Positions 58,889 to 60,336 of a stretch of DNA of 60,336 bases are shown here, piece after piece. The translations under genes and the position numbers were made by a program. How positions within the stretch are numbered: position 1 is the first letter of the stretch; the number at the start of each line of letters is the position of its first letter. The notes under the pieces were generated by a model, which searched no databases, had not been told where the DNA came from, and saw only the letters and a program-made list of their open reading frames with translations. Source of the DNA: Runella zeae DSM 19591 (GTDB taxonomy: Bacteria; Bacteroidota; Bacteroidia; Cytophagales; Spirosomataceae); contig NZ_KE384042.1 in NCBI RefSeq assembly GCF_000423565.1, positions 1-60,336 on the forward strand, given 5' to 3'.

Positions 58889-60277
58889 ATGACTTATTTC
58901 AAAAATTCGATTCTTTGTTTATGTGGAATATTATGGGCGTTTTCAGCGAGCGGCCAAGTCCACAAACCTTACGAACCCACCCCTTTTCCCGACCGCCTGA
59001 TTTTGGGTTGGCAGGGCAATCCTGCTACTTCTCAGTCGGTCAATTGGCGTACCGATACCACTGTTACAGGAGCAGTAGGGGCGATTCATGAAGTTGATCC
59101 TTCTCCTGATTTTGTAAAAAATGCAAAGATTGTAACCGCCACCACCCAAAAAGTCAACATAGAAGGCAAGACGGTTTTGTACCACTCCGTGCATTTTACC
59201 GATTTGAAACCCGCTACCAAATATAGCTACCGAGTAGGGGCGGGAGAGCATTGGAGCGAGTGGTTTCATTTCAAAACGGCGGAAAACAAAGCTGCTCCTT
59301 TTTCATTTTTGTACTTTGGCGATGCCCAAAACGACATTCGTTCGTTATGGTCGCGGGCTATCAGAGGGGCTTATGCCACCATGCCTTCTGTCAATTTTAT
59401 GATTCATGCGGGAGATTTGATTACCACCTCCAATGCCGATTGGCAATGGGGCGAGTGGTTTGAAGCAGGGGGCTGGATTAATGGTATGGTACCCACTTTG
59501 GCAACGCCCGGAAATCATGAGTATTATCGAGAAGAAAATGGTGAACGGCGTGTTTCGAAGCATTGGCGGCCTTCTTTTGTATTACCCGAAAATGGCCCCG
59601 AAAAACTCAAAGAAACTGCTTACTATTTTGATTATCAGGGTGTAAGATTTATTTCGTTGAACTCTCAAGCAGCCCTGTTGGATTCTACAGTGATGGAGTT
59701 GCAAGCAGATTGGGTAATAAATATACTTAAAAATAATCCTAATCGTTGGACGGTTGTGACGCATCATCATCCCATTTATTCTACCGCAACGGGGCGTGAC
59801 AATGACGAATGGCGTCTGAAAATGGAGCCTATTTACAAACAATATCAAGTGGATTTGGTATTGCAAGGCCATGACCATACTTATGGCCGTGGGCTTAATA
59901 TGCCCCTTGGCAAAAGCCGCAAATATCCCGATGGGCCAATCTATGTGGTATCGGTTAGTGGCCCAAAAATGTATAATATTGGATTGCAAGATTGGATGGA
60001 CAGGGCTGCCTCCAATACGCAATTGTACCAAATTGTTTCGGTCGATGGTGCCAAACTTTCTTATCAATCTTATACTGTCACAGGTGAATTGTACGATGCT
60101 TTTCAATTAGTAAAAAATCCCAAGGGCAAAAATACGTTGGTAGATCAATCGCCCACTTTGAAGCCTGAGTTGTTAGAATTACCAGCTCAGTATCGTACGC
60201 GATTTACTCCTAAAGAAAAAGAAGAATACGAGAACCGTTTTCAAGAGTACAAAAAGAAAAAGCAGTTAAAAAAATAA
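58889..60277 (+). CDS. Purple-acid-phosphatase-like metallophosphoesterase, secreted
   Basis: This 462-residue protein has a signal ending FSASGQ. An N-terminal fibronectin-III-like purple acid phosphatase domain (RLILGWQGNPATSQSVNWR; LKPATKYSYRVG) is followed by a metallophosphatase domain with all motifs: GDAQND at 144-149, GDL at 175-177, GNHEY at 208-212, THHHP around 291-295, GHDHTYGRG at 327-335. The ATG at 58889 is used because upstream in-frame codons run back over the previous gene. The C-terminus is a Lys/Glu-rich tail. It lacks the 200-residue N-terminal part of the homologue at 5724-7520. It would release phosphate from an ester outside the cytoplasm. Confidence 0.9.
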   Translation: MTYFKNSILCLCGILWAFSASGQVHKPYEPTPFPDRLILGWQGNPATSQSVNWRTDTTVTGAVGAIHEVDPSPDFVKNAKIVTATTQKVNIEGKTVLYHSVHFTDLKPATKYSYRVGAGEHWSEWFHFKTAENKAAPFSFLYFGDAQNDIRSLWSRAIRGAYATMPSVNFMIHAGDLITTSNADWQWGEWFEAGGWINGMVPTLATPGNHEYYREENGERRVSKHWRPSFVLPENGPEKLKETAYYFDYQGVRFISLNSQAALLDSTVMELQADWVINILKNNPNRWTVVTHHHPIYSTATGRDNDEWRLKMEPIYKQYQVDLVLQGHDHTYGRGLNMPLGKSRKYPDGPIYVVSVSGPKMYNIGLQDWMDRAASNTQLYQIVSVDGAKLSYQSYTVTGELYDAFQLVKNPKGKNTLVDQSPTLKPELLELPAQYRTRFTPKEKEEYENRFQEYKKKKQLKK

Positions 60278-60336
60278 GGTAGGGGCAGGCCTTGCGTCTG
60301 CCCTGCCCAAAACGGGTAAAATAAGGTAGGGACAGG
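60274..60336. repeat. Intergenic repeat unit with hairpin, reaching window edge
   Basis: The word ataaggtaggggcagg (60274-60289) recurs with one change at 60321-60336. The gap between them contains gggcagg / cctgccc and gggcag / ctgccc pairs able to form a hairpin. The first copy includes the stop codon of the phosphatase. It is probably the start of a short interspersed repeat array; what follows is out of view. Confidence 0.55.

Noticed and set aside
1-60336. tRNA, rRNA or CRISPR array
   Set aside because: No cloverleaf-like, rRNA-like or regularly spaced repeat arrays were seen on reading; a dedicated scan was not possible.

Overview
The window looks like a chromosomal segment of a Bacteroidota bacterium, most likely order Cytophagales (Spirosomaceae-like; the genus is not resolved). 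The evidence is three complete SusC/SusD outer-membrane uptake pairs, a Bacteroides-type ECF sigma factor, many lipoproteins with SusD-type leaders, a remnant of a type IX secretion (T9SS) sorting tail, and genes that rarely carry a strong Shine-Dalgarno sequence. I saw no rRNA, tRNA or CRISPR array.

Region 1 (1-5640) is an AT-rich accessory patch. It holds the 5' part of a transposase running off the left edge, a probably 5'-truncated HEPN-domain protein, an HxlR regulator divergent from an SDR reductase plus an NTF2-like protein, then VOC, SMI1/KNR4 and DUF4272 genes. Two of its spacers are homologous, and a 53-bp direct repeat brackets an exact 800-bp unit that carries one gene. Region 2 (5660-10272) holds a purple-acid-phosphatase-like lipoprotein, a small acidic protein, a glycerophosphodiester phosphodiesterase, a small lipoprotein and the decayed remains of a secreted M4-type metallopeptidase.

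Region 3 (10273-29550, all minus strand) reads, in transcription order, as an ECF sigma factor, three SusC/SusD pairs, a ceramidase-like hydrolase and a PhoPQ-activated-protein-type alpha/beta hydrolase. Several hairpin terminators separate the units. One susC start codon abuts a 20-bp perfect inverted repeat. Divergent from the sigma gene are two paralogous exported proteins (29831-34369) that join a beta-propeller to a C-terminal helical domain I cannot name; these are the best candidates for an undescribed system.

Region 4 (34441-49363) is centred on acid-sugar and pectin metabolism. It has an organophosphate-type MFS carrier with a zinc-binding dehydrogenase that has lost its structural zinc cysteines. 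Divergently, it has a GntP permease, galactarate dehydratase, a catalytically degenerate 2-hydroxyacid-dehydrogenase-like protein and 5-dehydro-4-deoxyglucarate dehydratase. Facing these is a run of secreted or membrane proteins (GH28, twin-arginine Gfo/Idh/MocA, sialidase-fold protein, DUF5009, DUF1080). Together they suggest pectin or uronate breakdown with oxidation through galactarate to 2,5-dioxopentanoate.

Region 5 (49414-60336) has a small coiled-coil lipoprotein, a TonB-dependent receptor with an AraC regulator upstream, and a polyprenyl-phosphate-type glycosyltransferase. A plus-strand operon follows: HpcH/HpaI aldolase, an unrecognised 711-residue membrane protein, a Gfo/Idh/MocA dehydrogenase and a second purple-acid-phosphatase-like protein. 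The window ends in a short intergenic repeat.
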